A stretch of DNA of 64,000 nt from Ruminococcus sp. OA3 (GTDB lineage Bacteria > Bacillota > Clostridia > Lachnospirales > Lachnospiraceae), in NCBI RefSeq assembly GCF_022440845.1, contig NZ_JAKNTO010000001.1, forward strand, positions 1,736,001-1,800,000. Reading direction: 5' to 3'. The position numbers and the translations under genes are program-made. Under the pieces are notes generated by a model. That model was not told the origin of the DNA, did not search any database, and was given only the letters and a program-made list of their open reading frames with translations. How positions within the stretch are numbered: the first letter of the stretch is position 1; every line of letters begins with the position of its first letter. This document shows, in pieces, positions 16,422-25,242 of the stretch.

Positions 16422-17708
16422 TTATTTTAATTTTTTAACCGTGGTACTGCCAATTCGGTGGTTAAAGACTGAATGCACCTGGACGTGTATATCATCGGTT
16501 TCACATTCAAAACACTCCTCATCATTGGGGACCCTGCCGATGACGCTGCACAGGTATCCGCCATACGTGTCATAATCATCAACAGGAAGTTTTATACCCA
16601 GGCAGTCGGAAACATCGTCAAGCGAAGCGCAGCCCTGGATGCACCAGGTGTCATCACTGACCTGTTCGATGTCCGCCGGCTCTTCGGTCTCATACAGATC
16701 ACCGACAATCTCTTCGATCAGGTCATGGACGGTTATGATTCCGCTCATCCCGCCATATTCATCCAGTACAACGGCAAAATAGATACGGGAATTTTTCATG
16801 TTCTGGAACAATACATTGGCTTTCATGCTCTCAGGCACAAAGTAGGGCTTGTCAAGTGCTGCATCCAGTACATGTTCACGCGTCCGGTTTTTAATCCGGA
16901 AATATTCTTTAGTATTTAAGATGCCGATAATATCGTCACTGCTCTCGCCACAGACAGGATAATAAGTGTGACGGCTGCTGTAGATCGTATCTTCCCATTT
17001 TTCGATATCGTCTGTTATGTACAGAGCGGTCACATCGATACGATGGGTACAGATCTGTTCTACAGAGATATCGTCGAATTCAAAAACATTCTGGATAATC
17101 TCATTTTCATGTATATCAATCGTTCCATCCTCGCTTCCCTCCATCAGCAGCATACGGATCTCCTCCTCCGATACCTTTTCATCGTCTTCATCCGGGTTGA
17201 TTCCCATGACCCTTAGCACAACATTTGTTGATGCTGTGAGCAGCGCAACGAGAGGTGCAAATACCTTGGATACCCCGTACAGAAGATGTGACATCTTGAG
17301 CGAGAGTGAGTCGGCTTTTTTCATCGCGATCCGTTTCGGTACCAGTTCTCCGAATACCAGGCTGAAATATGAAAGAATCAGTGTTATAAGAAATACAGCC
17401 AGGGAGTTCAGAATATTTTTGGGGATGGGAACACCGGCACTGATGAGGACATCAACGAGAGGGCCTGCAAAATTGTCAGCGGCAAAAGCACTTCCCAACA
17501 GAGAGGCAAGCGTAATGGCAACCTGTATGGTGGCCAGAAAGCGTGCCGGCTGTTCGGTCAGGGATGATAGCTTTACTGCACGGGGATCGCCCTGCGCGGT
17601 GAGTAGTCTTAGTTTTGTTTCATTCATGGAAATAACGGCGATCTCTGCACTTGCAAAAGTCGCGTTTAAAATGATCAGGATAACCTGTAAAATAATTGCT
17701 CCAATCAT
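16422..17708 (-). CDS. CNNM/CorC-HlyC family membrane protein with CBS pair
   Basis: This 428-residue protein has an N-terminal DUF21 membrane domain (about 1-190, beginning MIGAIILQVILIILNATF). A CBS pair follows (about 205-330, e.g. VCGESSDDIIGILNTKEYFR and FAVVLDEYGGMSGIITVHDLIEEIVGD). The C-terminal CorC_HlyC domain spans about 345-425. The family is linked to magnesium and cobalt efflux or homeostasis. The start at 17708 is chosen because AAGGAGG lies just upstream; the open frame extends to 17759 without one. The transcript begins with an attenuator-like leader. Confidence 0.85.
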   Translation of the reverse strand: MIGAIILQVILIILNATFASAEIAVISMNETKLRLLTAQGDPRAVKLSSLTEQPARFLATIQVAITLASLLGSAFAADNFAGPLVDVLISAGVPIPKNILNSLAVFLITLILSYFSLVFGELVPKRIAMKKADSLSLKMSHLLYGVSKVFAPLVALLTASTNVVLRVMGINPDEDDEKVSEEEIRMLLMEGSEDGTIDIHENEIIQNVFEFDDISVEQICTHRIDVTALYITDDIEKWEDTIYSSRHTYYPVCGESSDDIIGILNTKEYFRIKNRTREHVLDAALDKPYFVPESMKANVLFQNMKNSRIYFAVVLDEYGGMSGIITVHDLIEEIVGDLYETEEPADIEQVSDDTWCIQGCASLDDVSDCLGIKLPVDDYDTYGGYLCSVIGRVPNDEECFECETDDIHVQVHSVFNHRIGSTTVKKLK

Positions 17709-17759
17709 TGTATTGGAAACCTCCTTGCTTTTTCGTAAATATGACATGTAAGAGAACAT

Positions 17760-17804
17760 AAAAAGGCATAGTCTGTACTCCGGTTATGAAGTGCAGGCTA
17801 TACC
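17760..17804 (-). promoter_or_regulatory. Leader hairpin with T-run (attenuator candidate) before the CNNM gene
   Basis: On the minus strand GGTATAG pairs with CTATGCC (one wobble), with further imperfect pairing inside, followed by TTTTT at 17764-17760. This intrinsic-terminator-like element lies about 50 bp upstream of the CNNM start and inside its leader. The upstream leader to about 17930 could hold a sensor. It did not match my memory of the M-box or yybP-ykoY consensus. The rest of 17805-17980 holds no gene I can support. Confidence 0.5.
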
Positions 17805-17981
17805 TCAGCTATCTAAAATACTGTATGGAACAGTCAATGTCATCATATGATAATAAGTAAGGAATGCTTCCCTGTGGCAATTGTCACTGTCGTCCATTTA
17901 AATTTATCACACCTTTCTTTTTGGTATATAACGTATCATATATTTTATGATATGTCAATATCCCGGAGGATGGGGAAATAC

Positions 17982-18009
17982 TTGACATTACCCGCGAATA
18001 TCTTATAAT
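17982..18009 (+). promoter_or_regulatory. Sigma-A promoter for the zinc-ribbon membrane protein
   Basis: TTGACA at 17982-17987 and TATAAT at 18004-18009 are separated by 16 bp. Both boxes are perfect consensus. The start codon follows at 18051 behind GAGGAGGGG. Confidence 0.75.
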
Positions 18010-18050
18010 TTTAACATAGGTAAAACTGTAAAATGAAAGAGGAGGGGACT

Positions 18051-19172
18051 ATGGCAAATTTCTGTACAAAATGCGGGAAACCGCTGATCAACGGACAACC
18101 CTGTGACTGCACGGGGCAAACAGCATCTGTTTGGAACTCACAGGAAGAGAAAATGACAGAAGTTTCGGCGCAGGATCAGCAGGATACCCGGGGGACAACG
18201 GGACAGGCGAACCATGATGCAAAAATTCCTGACGATGACGGGGGGGTATCCGAAAATCCGCAGAAAGACCAGGATAAGGAAAATCCATACCGGGAGAACT
18301 CGTATCGGGGGAATCCGTATGTGGGACCGCAGCCAGGGAATCCGTACCAGGGGAATCCATATCAGGGAACCCCATACCCGGGACCACAGCCAGGGAATCC
18401 GTACCAGGGGAATCCGTATCAGGGAACCCCATACACGGGACCGCAGCCAGGGAATCCGTACCAGGGAAATCCATACCAGGGGAATCCATATGGGGGACCA
18501 CAGGGTAACTTCAACTCCCAGTGGTTTAATGAAAAAAAAGGTCAGTTCGTAAAGAATACAAAGAATATGTTCGCAGAGATCATTCCGCTGATATCCAGGC
18601 CGGAATCAACGATCAAAAAGATCAGTGACAGCAACAACAGTGTGATGGGGCTGGAGATGGTTGGGCTGAAGGCCCTGATCTGTTTTCTGGTCAGCCTCGT
18701 TGCCATATCGAAACTGAAAAGTATTTCCTATGGCGTAGTGGATATATCGATTCTGAAAGTGTTTCTCCTGATCATCATAGCTGCTTTTGGCGGAGCATAT
18801 CTCCAGGCGGGAATCTTTAAGGGAACTGTTACTATGTTTGGAGGGAATACGACACTGCATAAAATGTTGTCTGCTGTCGGTGTATCTTCATTTGCTGACA
18901 GCGCGGGTATTTTGCTGACAGCGATATTTGCACTGGCATTCCCCAAATTTGCGGTGGTGCTGTTTTTGATATTTTCTGTGATCAGTTATCTGTTTTTCCT
19001 GAGAGGTTATGAACACGGAGTCAGGATGGAGCCGGACCGCAAACTTTACTGTCTGATAATCTCGCTGGTACTGACAGCTGCAGCTGTATGCCTGATACTG
19101 TATGTCTTTATTCCGATTATTGCGGATACCGGAACAAAGAATCTGATGAGTATGTTTCGGGGAATGATGTAA
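18051..19172 (+). CDS. Zinc-ribbon, NPYQG-repeat, Yip1-like membrane protein
   Basis: A 373-residue protein. Residues 1-25 are a zinc ribbon (CTKCGKPLINGQPCDC), and a Gln/Asp-rich linker follows. Near residues 85-150 there are near-identical 19-residue repeats rich in NPYQG and GPQPG. After an amphipathic segment, about five transmembrane helices (residues about 205-360) resemble Yip1/DUF-type integral membrane domains. ATG 18051 is chosen for its GAGGAGGGG site. The repeat is reminiscent of proline-rich tails that tether proteins to others. Function is unknown. Confidence 0.75.
   Translation: MANFCTKCGKPLINGQPCDCTGQTASVWNSQEEKMTEVSAQDQQDTRGTTGQANHDAKIPDDDGGVSENPQKDQDKENPYRENSYRGNPYVGPQPGNPYQGNPYQGTPYPGPQPGNPYQGNPYQGTPYTGPQPGNPYQGNPYQGNPYGGPQGNFNSQWFNEKKGQFVKNTKNMFAEIIPLISRPESTIKKISDSNNSVMGLEMVGLKALICFLVSLVAISKLKSISYGVVDISILKVFLLIIIAAFGGAYLQAGIFKGTVTMFGGNTTLHKMLSAVGVSSFADSAGILLTAIFALAFPKFAVVLFLIFSVISYLFFLRGYEHGVRMEPDRKLYCLIISLVLTAAAVCLILYVFIPIIADTGTKNLMSMFRGMM
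18324..18500 (+). repeat. 57-bp tandem coding repeat (19 residues)
   Basis: GGACC(G/A)CAGCCAGGGAATCC recurs at 18324, 18381 and 18438, and its start at 18495, a constant 57-bp period. It stays in frame and encodes GPQPGNPYQGNPYQGTPYP with small changes. Near-identity at DNA level suggests recent expansion and likely copy-number variation between strains. Confidence 0.85.
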
Positions 19173-19178
19173 GACCCT

Positions 19179-19273
19179 TTGACAAGACGGAATTTTATGG
19201 TATGATACTAAAATAATAATGTAAAAAGCTGAGTCGCCCACCGAGCAGGCGGCTCAGTTCGCACCTGAGGAGG
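19179..19273 (+). promoter_or_regulatory. glnS promoter and leader with two competing hairpins
   Basis: TTGACA (19179-19184) and TATGAT (19201-19206) form a promoter with a 16-bp spacer. In the leader, CTGAGTCGCC (19229-19238) pairs with GGCGGCTCAG (19248-19257). The CTCAG part of the second arm can instead pair with CTGAG (19265-19269), which overlaps the start of the GAGGAGG ribosome binding site. The two pairings exclude each other, so translation could be switched. This is inferred from pairing only. Confidence 0.5.
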
Positions 19274-19280
19274 AAAACAA

Positions 19281-20945
19281 GTGGAAAAAGAAATGATTTC
19301 CAAAAATTTTATTGAGCAGATCATCGAGAAGGACCTGTCGGAAGGTTCATATGAAGAGATATGTACCAGATTTCCGCCGGAACCGAATGGTTACCTGCAT
19401 ATCGGACATGCCAAATCCATACTATTGAACTATGGACTTGCACAGGAATATCATGGGAAGTTTAATCTTCGTTTTGATGATACAAATCCTACCAAAGAGA
19501 AAGAGGAATTTGTAGATTCAATCAAAGAGGATGTCGCATGGCTGGGAGCTGACTGGGAGGATCGTCTGTTTCTCGCGTCCAATTATTTTCCGCAGATGTA
19601 TGAGGCTGCAGTGAAGCTGATCAAAAAAGGCAGCGCATATGTCTGCGATCTGACTGCGGAGGAGATCAGAGAATACCGCGGAACGCTGACGGAGCCTGGG
19701 AAAAACAGCCCGTACAGAGAAAGAAGTGTAGAAGAGAATCTGAAGCTGTTCCTGGAGATGAAAGAAGGAAAATATCAGGACGGTGAAAAAGTACTGCGTG
19801 CAAAAATCGATATGTCCTCCCCGAACATCAATATGAGAGATCCGATCCTTTACCGGGTAACGCATATGACGCATCATAATACAGGAGATGCGTGGTGTAT
19901 TTATCCGATGTATGATTTCGCACATCCGATAGAAGATGCACTGGAAGGAGTGACTCATTCCCTGTGTACCCTGGAATTCGAAGACCACAGACCCCTGTAT
20001 GACTGGGTGGTTCAGGAGTTGGGGTACGAAAAACCTCCGAAACAGATTGAATTTGCCAAGTTATATCTTACCAACGTTGTGACGGGAAAGCGCTATATAA
20101 AAAAACTGGTAGAGGATGGCATTGTAGATGGCTGGGACGATCCGCGTCTCGTGTCGATCGCGGCGCTTAGAAGAAGGGGGTTTACGCCGGAATCTATCCG
20201 CATGTTCGTTGAACTCTGCGGAGTATCAAAAGCGAACAGCTCAGTAGATTATGCGATGCTTGAATACTGTATCCGTGAGGATCTCAAGATGAAGCGGCCG
20301 CGTATGATGGCGATTCTGGATCCGATCAAACTTGTGATCGACAACTATCCGGAAGATCAGGTGGAATATTTTGACGTCTCCAATAATATGGAAAATGAAG
20401 AACTTGGCACCAGAAAAGTTCCGTTTTCAAAGGAGCTGTATATTGAGCGCGAAGATTTCATGGAGGAGCCGCCTAGAAAATACTTCCGGCTGTTTCCGGG
20501 AAATGAAGTTCGTCTGATGAATGCATATTTTGTAAAATGCGAAAGCTACGTTAAGGATGAAAACGGCCGTGTGACGGAAGTACACTGCACATATGATCCT
20601 GAGACAAGAAGCGGAAGCGGTTTTACAGGCAGAAAAGTAAAAGGCACGATTCACTGGGTTGCCGCTGCGACTGCAGTCAAAGCAGAAGTGCGCCTGTATG
20701 AAAATATCATTGATGAAGAAAAAGGGGTATACAATGAAGACGGAACCCTGAATCTGAATCCGAATTCCCTGACAGTCTTAAAAGACTGCTATCTGGAGCC
20801 TGCACTTACAGAAGCGAAAGCGTACGACAGTTTTCAGTTTGTGAGAAACGGATATTTCTGTGTGGATGTAAAAGACTCGAAGAAGGATAAGCCTGTATTT
20901 AACCGTATCGTTTCTCTGAAAAGTTCATTCAAGCTGCCGAAATAA
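19281..20945 (+). CDS. glnS: Glutaminyl-tRNA synthetase
   Basis: This 554-residue cytosolic enzyme attaches glutamine to tRNA-Gln. The class I signature [15 protein letters not shown] lies at residues 32-46. The GlnRS-typical [16 protein letters not shown] and GWDDPRL segments follow near residue 270. It then has [10 protein letters not shown] and the C-terminal beta-barrel anticodon domains. Length matches bacterial GlnRS. The start is GTG 19281 with GAGGAGG ahead. It is followed after 11 bp by the MocR-type gene, probably on the same transcript. Confidence 0.95.
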   Translation: MEKEMISKNFIEQIIEKDLSEGSYEEICTRFPPEPNGYLHIGHAKSILLNYGLAQEYHGKFNLRFDDTNPTKEKEEFVDSIKEDVAWLGADWEDRLFLASNYFPQMYEAAVKLIKKGSAYVCDLTAEEIREYRGTLTEPGKNSPYRERSVEENLKLFLEMKEGKYQDGEKVLRAKIDMSSPNINMRDPILYRVTHMTHHNTGDAWCIYPMYDFAHPIEDALEGVTHSLCTLEFEDHRPLYDWVVQELGYEKPPKQIEFAKLYLTNVVTGKRYIKKLVEDGIVDGWDDPRLVSIAALRRRGFTPESIRMFVELCGVSKANSSVDYAMLEYCIREDLKMKRPRMMAILDPIKLVIDNYPEDQVEYFDVSNNMENEELGTRKVPFSKELYIEREDFMEEPPRKYFRLFPGNEVRLMNAYFVKCESYVKDENGRVTEVHCTYDPETRSGSGFTGRKVKGTIHWVAAATAVKAEVRLYENIIDEEKGVYNEDGTLNLNPNSLTVLKDCYLEPALTEAKAYDSFQFVRNGYFCVDVKDSKKDKPVFNRIVSLKSSFKLPK

Positions 20946-20956
20946 GAGGGTGAAGG

Positions 20957-22360
20957 ATGAAAGAGCTGACCATATCGCTGGATGGGGAGATTAAAACTCC
21001 GCTGTATGAACAGATCTATCAATACCTGAAAATGGAAATCCAAAAGAGGCAGATACTCCCGGGGGAGTGTCTGCCTTCTACGCGTGCACTGAGCCGCCAT
21101 CTGCAGGTCAGCAGGAGCACCGTGGACCTTGCCTATATGCAGCTGATATCGGAAGGTTATATAGAATCGGTTCCGTACAGGGGATACTTTGTGTGTGAAC
21201 TTGAAGGCGTGTATCAGTTTAATGAAGAAGAGATCATGCAGGACGAAAAGAAGCCGGGAAAGCTGAGAGAATACGTTTATGATTTCGCAGTCAATGGTAT
21301 TGATGCGCAGGGCTTTCCACAGAATCAGTGGAGAAAAATCTCAAAGGAAATCCTTCAGCAGGACGACATATCGTTGTTTCAGCTGGGAGATCCACAGGGA
21401 GAATGGGAACTTCGTCAGGTCCTGGCATCCTATCTGCATCATGCCCGGGGCGTACACTGTACACCGGGACAGATTATCGTGGGTGCCGGAAACGATTATC
21501 TTCTGATGCTGCTGAGGGTGATCCTGGGGCAGCACCATGTGATCGCTATGGAAAATCCAACGTATAAGAGTGCGTATCGGGGATTTTTGGAACTGGAATA
21601 TCAGGTATGCAGCATACCCATGGATGATGCAGGCATGAAGATCGACGAACTGGAGAAAAGCGGGGCGGATATTGCTTACGTAATGCCGTCTCACCAGTTC
21701 CCCATGGGAAATGTCATGCCGGTTAAACGGCGCATGCAGTTACTTTCGTGGGCGGATGAGGTCAGGGAGCGTTACATCATTGAAGATGATTACGACAGTG
21801 AATTCCGATACCGCGGAAAACCCATCCCTGCGCTGCAGGGATACGACGGTCATCAGAATGTGATCTATCTTGGAACCTTTTCCAAATCCATTGCCCCTGC
21901 GATACGTATCAGTTACATGGTTCTTCCTGAGAAGCTGGCAGAACGGTATGGGCAGCGAGGAAGCAATTTTTCTGCTACAGTTTCAAAAGTAGACCAGAGG
22001 ATTATCGAGCAGCTGATCCGTGACGGGCATTACGAGCGCCATTTGAATCGGATGCGGGCACTGTATAAAGGCAAACATGACGTTCTGCTTGCAGAACTGA
22101 AACAGATGACGGATATCTGTCAGGTGTTTGGGGAAAATGCAGGGGTTCATGTAGGACTTACATTCACCAGTGGAATGACGGAACAGGAAGCCGTGGAGCG
22201 GGCTGCGAAGCAGGGCGTTCGTATCTATGGTCTTTCAGCCTATGATACCGCAGGAAGTATGACTGCGGACGAATCCCAGACGGTGATTCTGGGGTATGCG
22301 ACACTGTCGGAGGAGGAAATCCGGGAGGGGATAGACAGGCTTTGCAAGGCATGGAAATAG
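20957..22360 (+). CDS. MocR/PdxR-type regulator: GntR winged helix fused to aminotransferase-like domain
   Basis: A 467-residue protein with an N-terminal GntR winged helix (PLYEQIYQYLKMEIQKRQIL, LPSTRALSRHLQVSRSTVDL; residues 12-80). A class I aminotransferase-like domain spans about 110-465. The PLP lysine motif is LGTFSKSIAPAIRISYMVLP, and the aspartate motif is YIIEDDYDSEFRY. Relatives such as PdxR and GabR use PLP as effector to control vitamin B6 or GABA genes. No target gene lies beside it, so its regulon is unknown. It may be co-transcribed with glnS. Confidence 0.9.
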   Translation: MKELTISLDGEIKTPLYEQIYQYLKMEIQKRQILPGECLPSTRALSRHLQVSRSTVDLAYMQLISEGYIESVPYRGYFVCELEGVYQFNEEEIMQDEKKPGKLREYVYDFAVNGIDAQGFPQNQWRKISKEILQQDDISLFQLGDPQGEWELRQVLASYLHHARGVHCTPGQIIVGAGNDYLLMLLRVILGQHHVIAMENPTYKSAYRGFLELEYQVCSIPMDDAGMKIDELEKSGADIAYVMPSHQFPMGNVMPVKRRMQLLSWADEVRERYIIEDDYDSEFRYRGKPIPALQGYDGHQNVIYLGTFSKSIAPAIRISYMVLPEKLAERYGQRGSNFSATVSKVDQRIIEQLIRDGHYERHLNRMRALYKGKHDVLLAELKQMTDICQVFGENAGVHVGLTFTSGMTEQEAVERAAKQGVRIYGLSAYDTAGSMTADESQTVILGYATLSEEEIREGIDRLCKAWK

Positions 22361-22367
22361 ATTACAG

Positions 22368-22402
22368 AAGAGGCTGATTTCAAATGACGAAATCAGCCTC
22401 TT
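22368..22402. terminator. Hairpin between convergent genes
   Basis: AAGAGGCTGATTTC pairs perfectly with GAAATCAGCCTCTT across a 7-base loop, between the MocR-type gene and the minus-strand small membrane protein gene. Neither side has a long T-run, so it is a likely but not ideal bidirectional terminator. Confidence 0.6.
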
Positions 22403-22417
22403 CCTTCGTAGTGCTGC

Positions 22418-22717
22418 TTATATGGTTTCTGAGGTATTCTCTGCTTCTTTTTCTGCTTTTTCAACAGCCTCTTTCACGGCTTCTTCTGCCGCTTTTTCAG
22501 GATGCTCATCCTGGGCAGCCGCCGCATCGCCGGAGATCGTTGTATAACTTCGGCCGGTGTCGGCACATCCGGGACAGGAGTCAAAATCATCCTCTCCTTC
22601 CTCGAACAGGTCATCATCCTCTTTTTCAAATTTTTTGAAAAAAATAATGAGCCCGCCGATAGCGGCACCGATTAATGCAAGGCATGCCAGTTTTTTTATG
22701 ACATTGTTTTTGCACAT
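22418..22717 (-). CDS. Small membrane-anchored protein with acidic tail
   Basis: A 99-residue protein from ATG 22717, nine bases after GGAG. Residues 6-28 are hydrophobic (KKLACLALIGAAIGGLIIFFKKF), followed by an acidic stretch (EKEDDDLFEEGEDDFDSC) with a CPGC pair. The C-terminus is an Ala/Glu/Lys-rich helix. It looks like a single-pass anchored protein with a cytoplasmic helix. Similar short proteins are common in Lachnospiraceae, but I recognise no family. Confidence 0.65.
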   Translation of the reverse strand: MCKNNVIKKLACLALIGAAIGGLIIFFKKFEKEDDDLFEEGEDDFDSCPGCADTGRSYTTISGDAAAAQDEHPEKAAEEAVKEAVEKAEKEAENTSETI

Positions 22718-22900
22718 AGCAATCATTCTCCTTTTTTATAACCTGAATTTAAAATCATTGTAATACTTTTCTGTAAAAAAAGAAAGCATAAAGTAAAAAA
22801 AACTGAAAATCGGTTGCGGCACCGATTTGAGCGGGGTATACTTAAAGCGTATGCTTTTTTTTGAATTTTAAACAAAAATGCGCGAAAAAGGAGAACATGG

Positions 22901-23581
22901 ATGTACAAAGCATGTTTATTTGATTTGGATGGAACACTATTGGATACCGTAGAGTCTATTGCGCATGTGGCGAATCAGGTGCTGGCACATTATGGCCTGG
23001 GACCGGTTCCGGTGGAACTTTTCAATTATTTTGCCGGCGATGGTGCAGATGAACTGATCAGGCGCTGCTTTGTCAGGACTGGCGGGAATCTGTCATACCT
23101 CGATGAGGCAAGGCAGATGTACCGGGATTTATTCGCGGAAGATCCGCTTTACCATGTAAGTGCGTATATCGGAATGCCGGAAACACTGCTTAAGCTGAAA
23201 GATCGCGGGGTACGTCTGGCGGTCTGTACGAATAAGCCGCATACTGCTGCCGTAGGAGCAATTCACGGAATATACGGGGATGGTCTGTTTGATGTGATTC
23301 AGGGACAGATGCCGAGCATACCTCGGAAACCTGCGCCTGACAGTGCACTGCTGATCGCGCACAGACTGGGAGTGAAGCCGGAAGAATGCATGTATGTAGG
23401 GGATACGGACACAGATATGAAGACCGGCAACAGGGCCTGTATGCTGACGATCGGAGTCCTCTGGGGATTCAGGGAACGTAAGGAACTGGAAGAAAACCAT
23501 GCGCATTATATCATTGAACGACCGGAAGAGTTACTGGATATACAAAGGAAAAGGGGGAAATATCATGCAGAGTTACAGTGA
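22901..23581 (+). CDS. HAD-superfamily phosphatase, phosphoglycolate-phosphatase-like
   Basis: This 226-residue hydrolase has motif I LFDLDGTLLDT at residues 6-16, motif II VCTNKP, a lysine near RKPAP and motif III YVGDTDTDMKTG. The helical cap domain spans about 17-80. It resembles Gph/PGP-type enzymes that remove phosphate from small sugar phosphates. The start is ATG 22901 behind AAAAAGGAGAACATGG. The stop overlaps the next gene by 17 bp. The actual substrate is unknown. Confidence 0.85.
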   Translation: MYKACLFDLDGTLLDTVESIAHVANQVLAHYGLGPVPVELFNYFAGDGADELIRRCFVRTGGNLSYLDEARQMYRDLFAEDPLYHVSAYIGMPETLLKLKDRGVRLAVCTNKPHTAAVGAIHGIYGDGLFDVIQGQMPSIPRKPAPDSALLIAHRLGVKPEECMYVGDTDTDMKTGNRACMLTIGVLWGFRERKELEENHAHYIIERPEELLDIQRKRGKYHAELQ

Positions 23582-23828
23582 AGAATGTCTGGAAGTATTT
23601 TTGAAAAAGCAGTCACAGCTTTTTGATGAACCGGTGGCCGGAACAATAGCGGAGGCCGAGGCGTTTCTGGAGGACTGCATGGCTGTCATAGTTGATTCTA
23701 TCCGGGAGGTACGAGACTATATGGATGAATCCGGCATGGACGTGCAGGATATGACAGATGATGAGCTGAGAGAGGCCAGTGAAGTATTTGAGCTGCCAGA
23801 CGGAAAATATCTGATTGTAGAAGGGTAA
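23565..23828 (+). CDS. Small conserved-looking protein of unknown function
   Basis: An 87-residue protein from ATG 23565, preceded by AAGGGGGAAATATC, starting inside the HAD gene. It is acidic and helical (LEVFLKKQSQLF, MAVIVDSIREVRDYMDESGM) and ends in a beta-like segment ELPDGKYLIVEG. It has no signal peptide or membrane span. It is followed after seven bases by the FAD-dependent dehydrogenase gene, so it belongs to this operon. No family was recognised. Confidence 0.65.
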   Translation: MQSYSEECLEVFLKKQSQLFDEPVAGTIAEAEAFLEDCMAVIVDSIREVRDYMDESGMDVQDMTDDELREASEVFELPDGKYLIVEG

Positions 23829-23835
23829 AGTCTGA

Positions 23836-25242
23836 ATGAATAACAAATATGATGTGATAATCATAGGCGCAGGGCCTTCGGGAATATTCTGTGCATATAC
23901 ACTGAACAAAGAGAATCCAGGGCTGAAGATTCTGATGATCGAAAAGGGCCGTGCGATTGAGAACAGAAGCTGTCCCAAACGAAGAACACAAAAATGCATG
24001 GGCTGCAGCCCATGTTCGATCACCACAGGATTTGCGGGGGCCGGTGCCTTTTCGGATGGAAAGTTGTCACTCTCGCCGGATGTGGGAGGAAATCTGCCGG
24101 AAATTTTAGGCTATGAAGAAACCGTAAAGCTTTTAAAAGAATCCGATGATATCTATCTGAAGTTTGGTGCGGACCGGAAAGTGTACGGACTCGACAAAGA
24201 GAAAGAACTGCGGGAGATCAGGAAAAAAGCGATCAATGCAAATCTAAAACTGGTGGAATGCCCCATCCGCCATCTGGGAACGGAAGAAGGTTATAAGATT
24301 TACCAGCGCCTTGAGGATCATCTGCTGGAACAGGGGATTGAGATGAAATTTAACACCATGGTATCTGATATAACAATAGAAGAGGGCTGTGCAAAAAATG
24401 TTGTGACACAGGCAGGGGAAGTTTATCAGGCAGATGAGATCATCGCATCTGTGGGCAGGGAAGGCGCCGACTGGCTGAGCCATGTCTGCCGTCATCATGG
24501 AATTGAGACGGAGGTCGGGACAGTTGATATTGGCGTTCGTGTAGAAGTGCGGGATGAGATCATGGAGTTTCTGAACGAAAATCTGTATGAGGCAAAACTG
24601 ATCTACTATACGCCTACGTTTGACGATAAGGTACGGACCTTCTGTACAAATCCCTCAGGCGAAGTCGCAACGGAATATTACGAAGACGGTCTGGCCGTAG
24701 TAAACGGACACGCATACAAATCTGCTGAATTTAAGACGAATAATACGAATTTTGCACTTCTCGTCTCAAAAAATTTCACCAAACCATTTAAAACACCGAT
24801 CGAATACGGAAAAGCCGTCGCGCAGCTGAGCAACATGCTGTGTGACGGAAAAATCATGGTTCAGGCTTTTGGGGATTTCAGAAGGGGCAGAAGAACCACC
24901 GAAGAACGGCTGTGCAGGAACAACCTGATACCCACGCTTAAAGATTCTGTGCCCGGGGACCTCTCACTCGTGCTGCCTCACCGTATCATGGTGGACATTT
25001 CGGAGATGATCATGGCGCTTGATAAGGTTACGCCGGGAATTGCCAGTGATGAAACACTGCTGTATGGGGTTGAGGTGAAATTCTATTCCAATAAAGTTGT
25101 GGTGGACCGTGATTTCCAGACCAGTGTCAGAGGGCTCCGTGCCATCGGTGACGGCGCGTCTGTGACACGGGGGCTGCAGCAGGCAAGTGCAAACGGCATC
25201 AGTGCGGCGAGAAGTATTTTACGTAAAATGAGTGGGGAATAA
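23836..25242 (+). CDS. FAD-dependent dehydrogenase of COG2509 type
   Basis: A 468-residue flavoprotein. The dinucleotide-binding motif GAGPSGIFCAYTLN lies at residues 10-23. A cysteine-rich segment follows near 45-60 (CPKRRTQKCMGCSPC), then the glycine-rich TTGFAGAGAFSDGKLSL. A second nucleotide contact, IGDGASVTRGLQQASANG, lies near the end. The pattern matches the uncharacterised COG2509 family, seen in many anaerobes. The cysteine cluster could bind iron-sulfur or be redox active. The substrate is unknown. The TAA stop overlaps the next ATG. Confidence 0.85.
   Translation: MNNKYDVIIIGAGPSGIFCAYTLNKENPGLKILMIEKGRAIENRSCPKRRTQKCMGCSPCSITTGFAGAGAFSDGKLSLSPDVGGNLPEILGYEETVKLLKESDDIYLKFGADRKVYGLDKEKELREIRKKAINANLKLVECPIRHLGTEEGYKIYQRLEDHLLEQGIEMKFNTMVSDITIEEGCAKNVVTQAGEVYQADEIIASVGREGADWLSHVCRHHGIETEVGTVDIGVRVEVRDEIMEFLNENLYEAKLIYYTPTFDDKVRTFCTNPSGEVATEYYEDGLAVVNGHAYKSAEFKTNNTNFALLVSKNFTKPFKTPIEYGKAVAQLSNMLCDGKIMVQAFGDFRRGRRTTEERLCRNNLIPTLKDSVPGDLSLVLPHRIMVDISEMIMALDKVTPGIASDETLLYGVEVKFYSNKVVVDRDFQTSVRGLRAIGDGASVTRGLQQASANGISAARSILRKMSGE

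Noticed and set aside
17017-17751. 244-codon plus-strand frame inside the CNNM gene
   Set aside because: It is the shadow of a clear DUF21/CBS/CorC protein on the opposite strand; Ser/Thr/Ile-rich translation is typical of such shadows.
17805-17930. M-box or yybP-ykoY riboswitch in the CNNM leader
   Set aside because: The conserved blocks I remember for these classes could not be found in order, so only an unclassified attenuator is claimed.
18324-18500. Possible CRISPR-like repeats
   Set aside because: The period is 57 bp with no variable spacers, and the repeats are in frame and encode a proline-rich protein segment. No cas genes are present.
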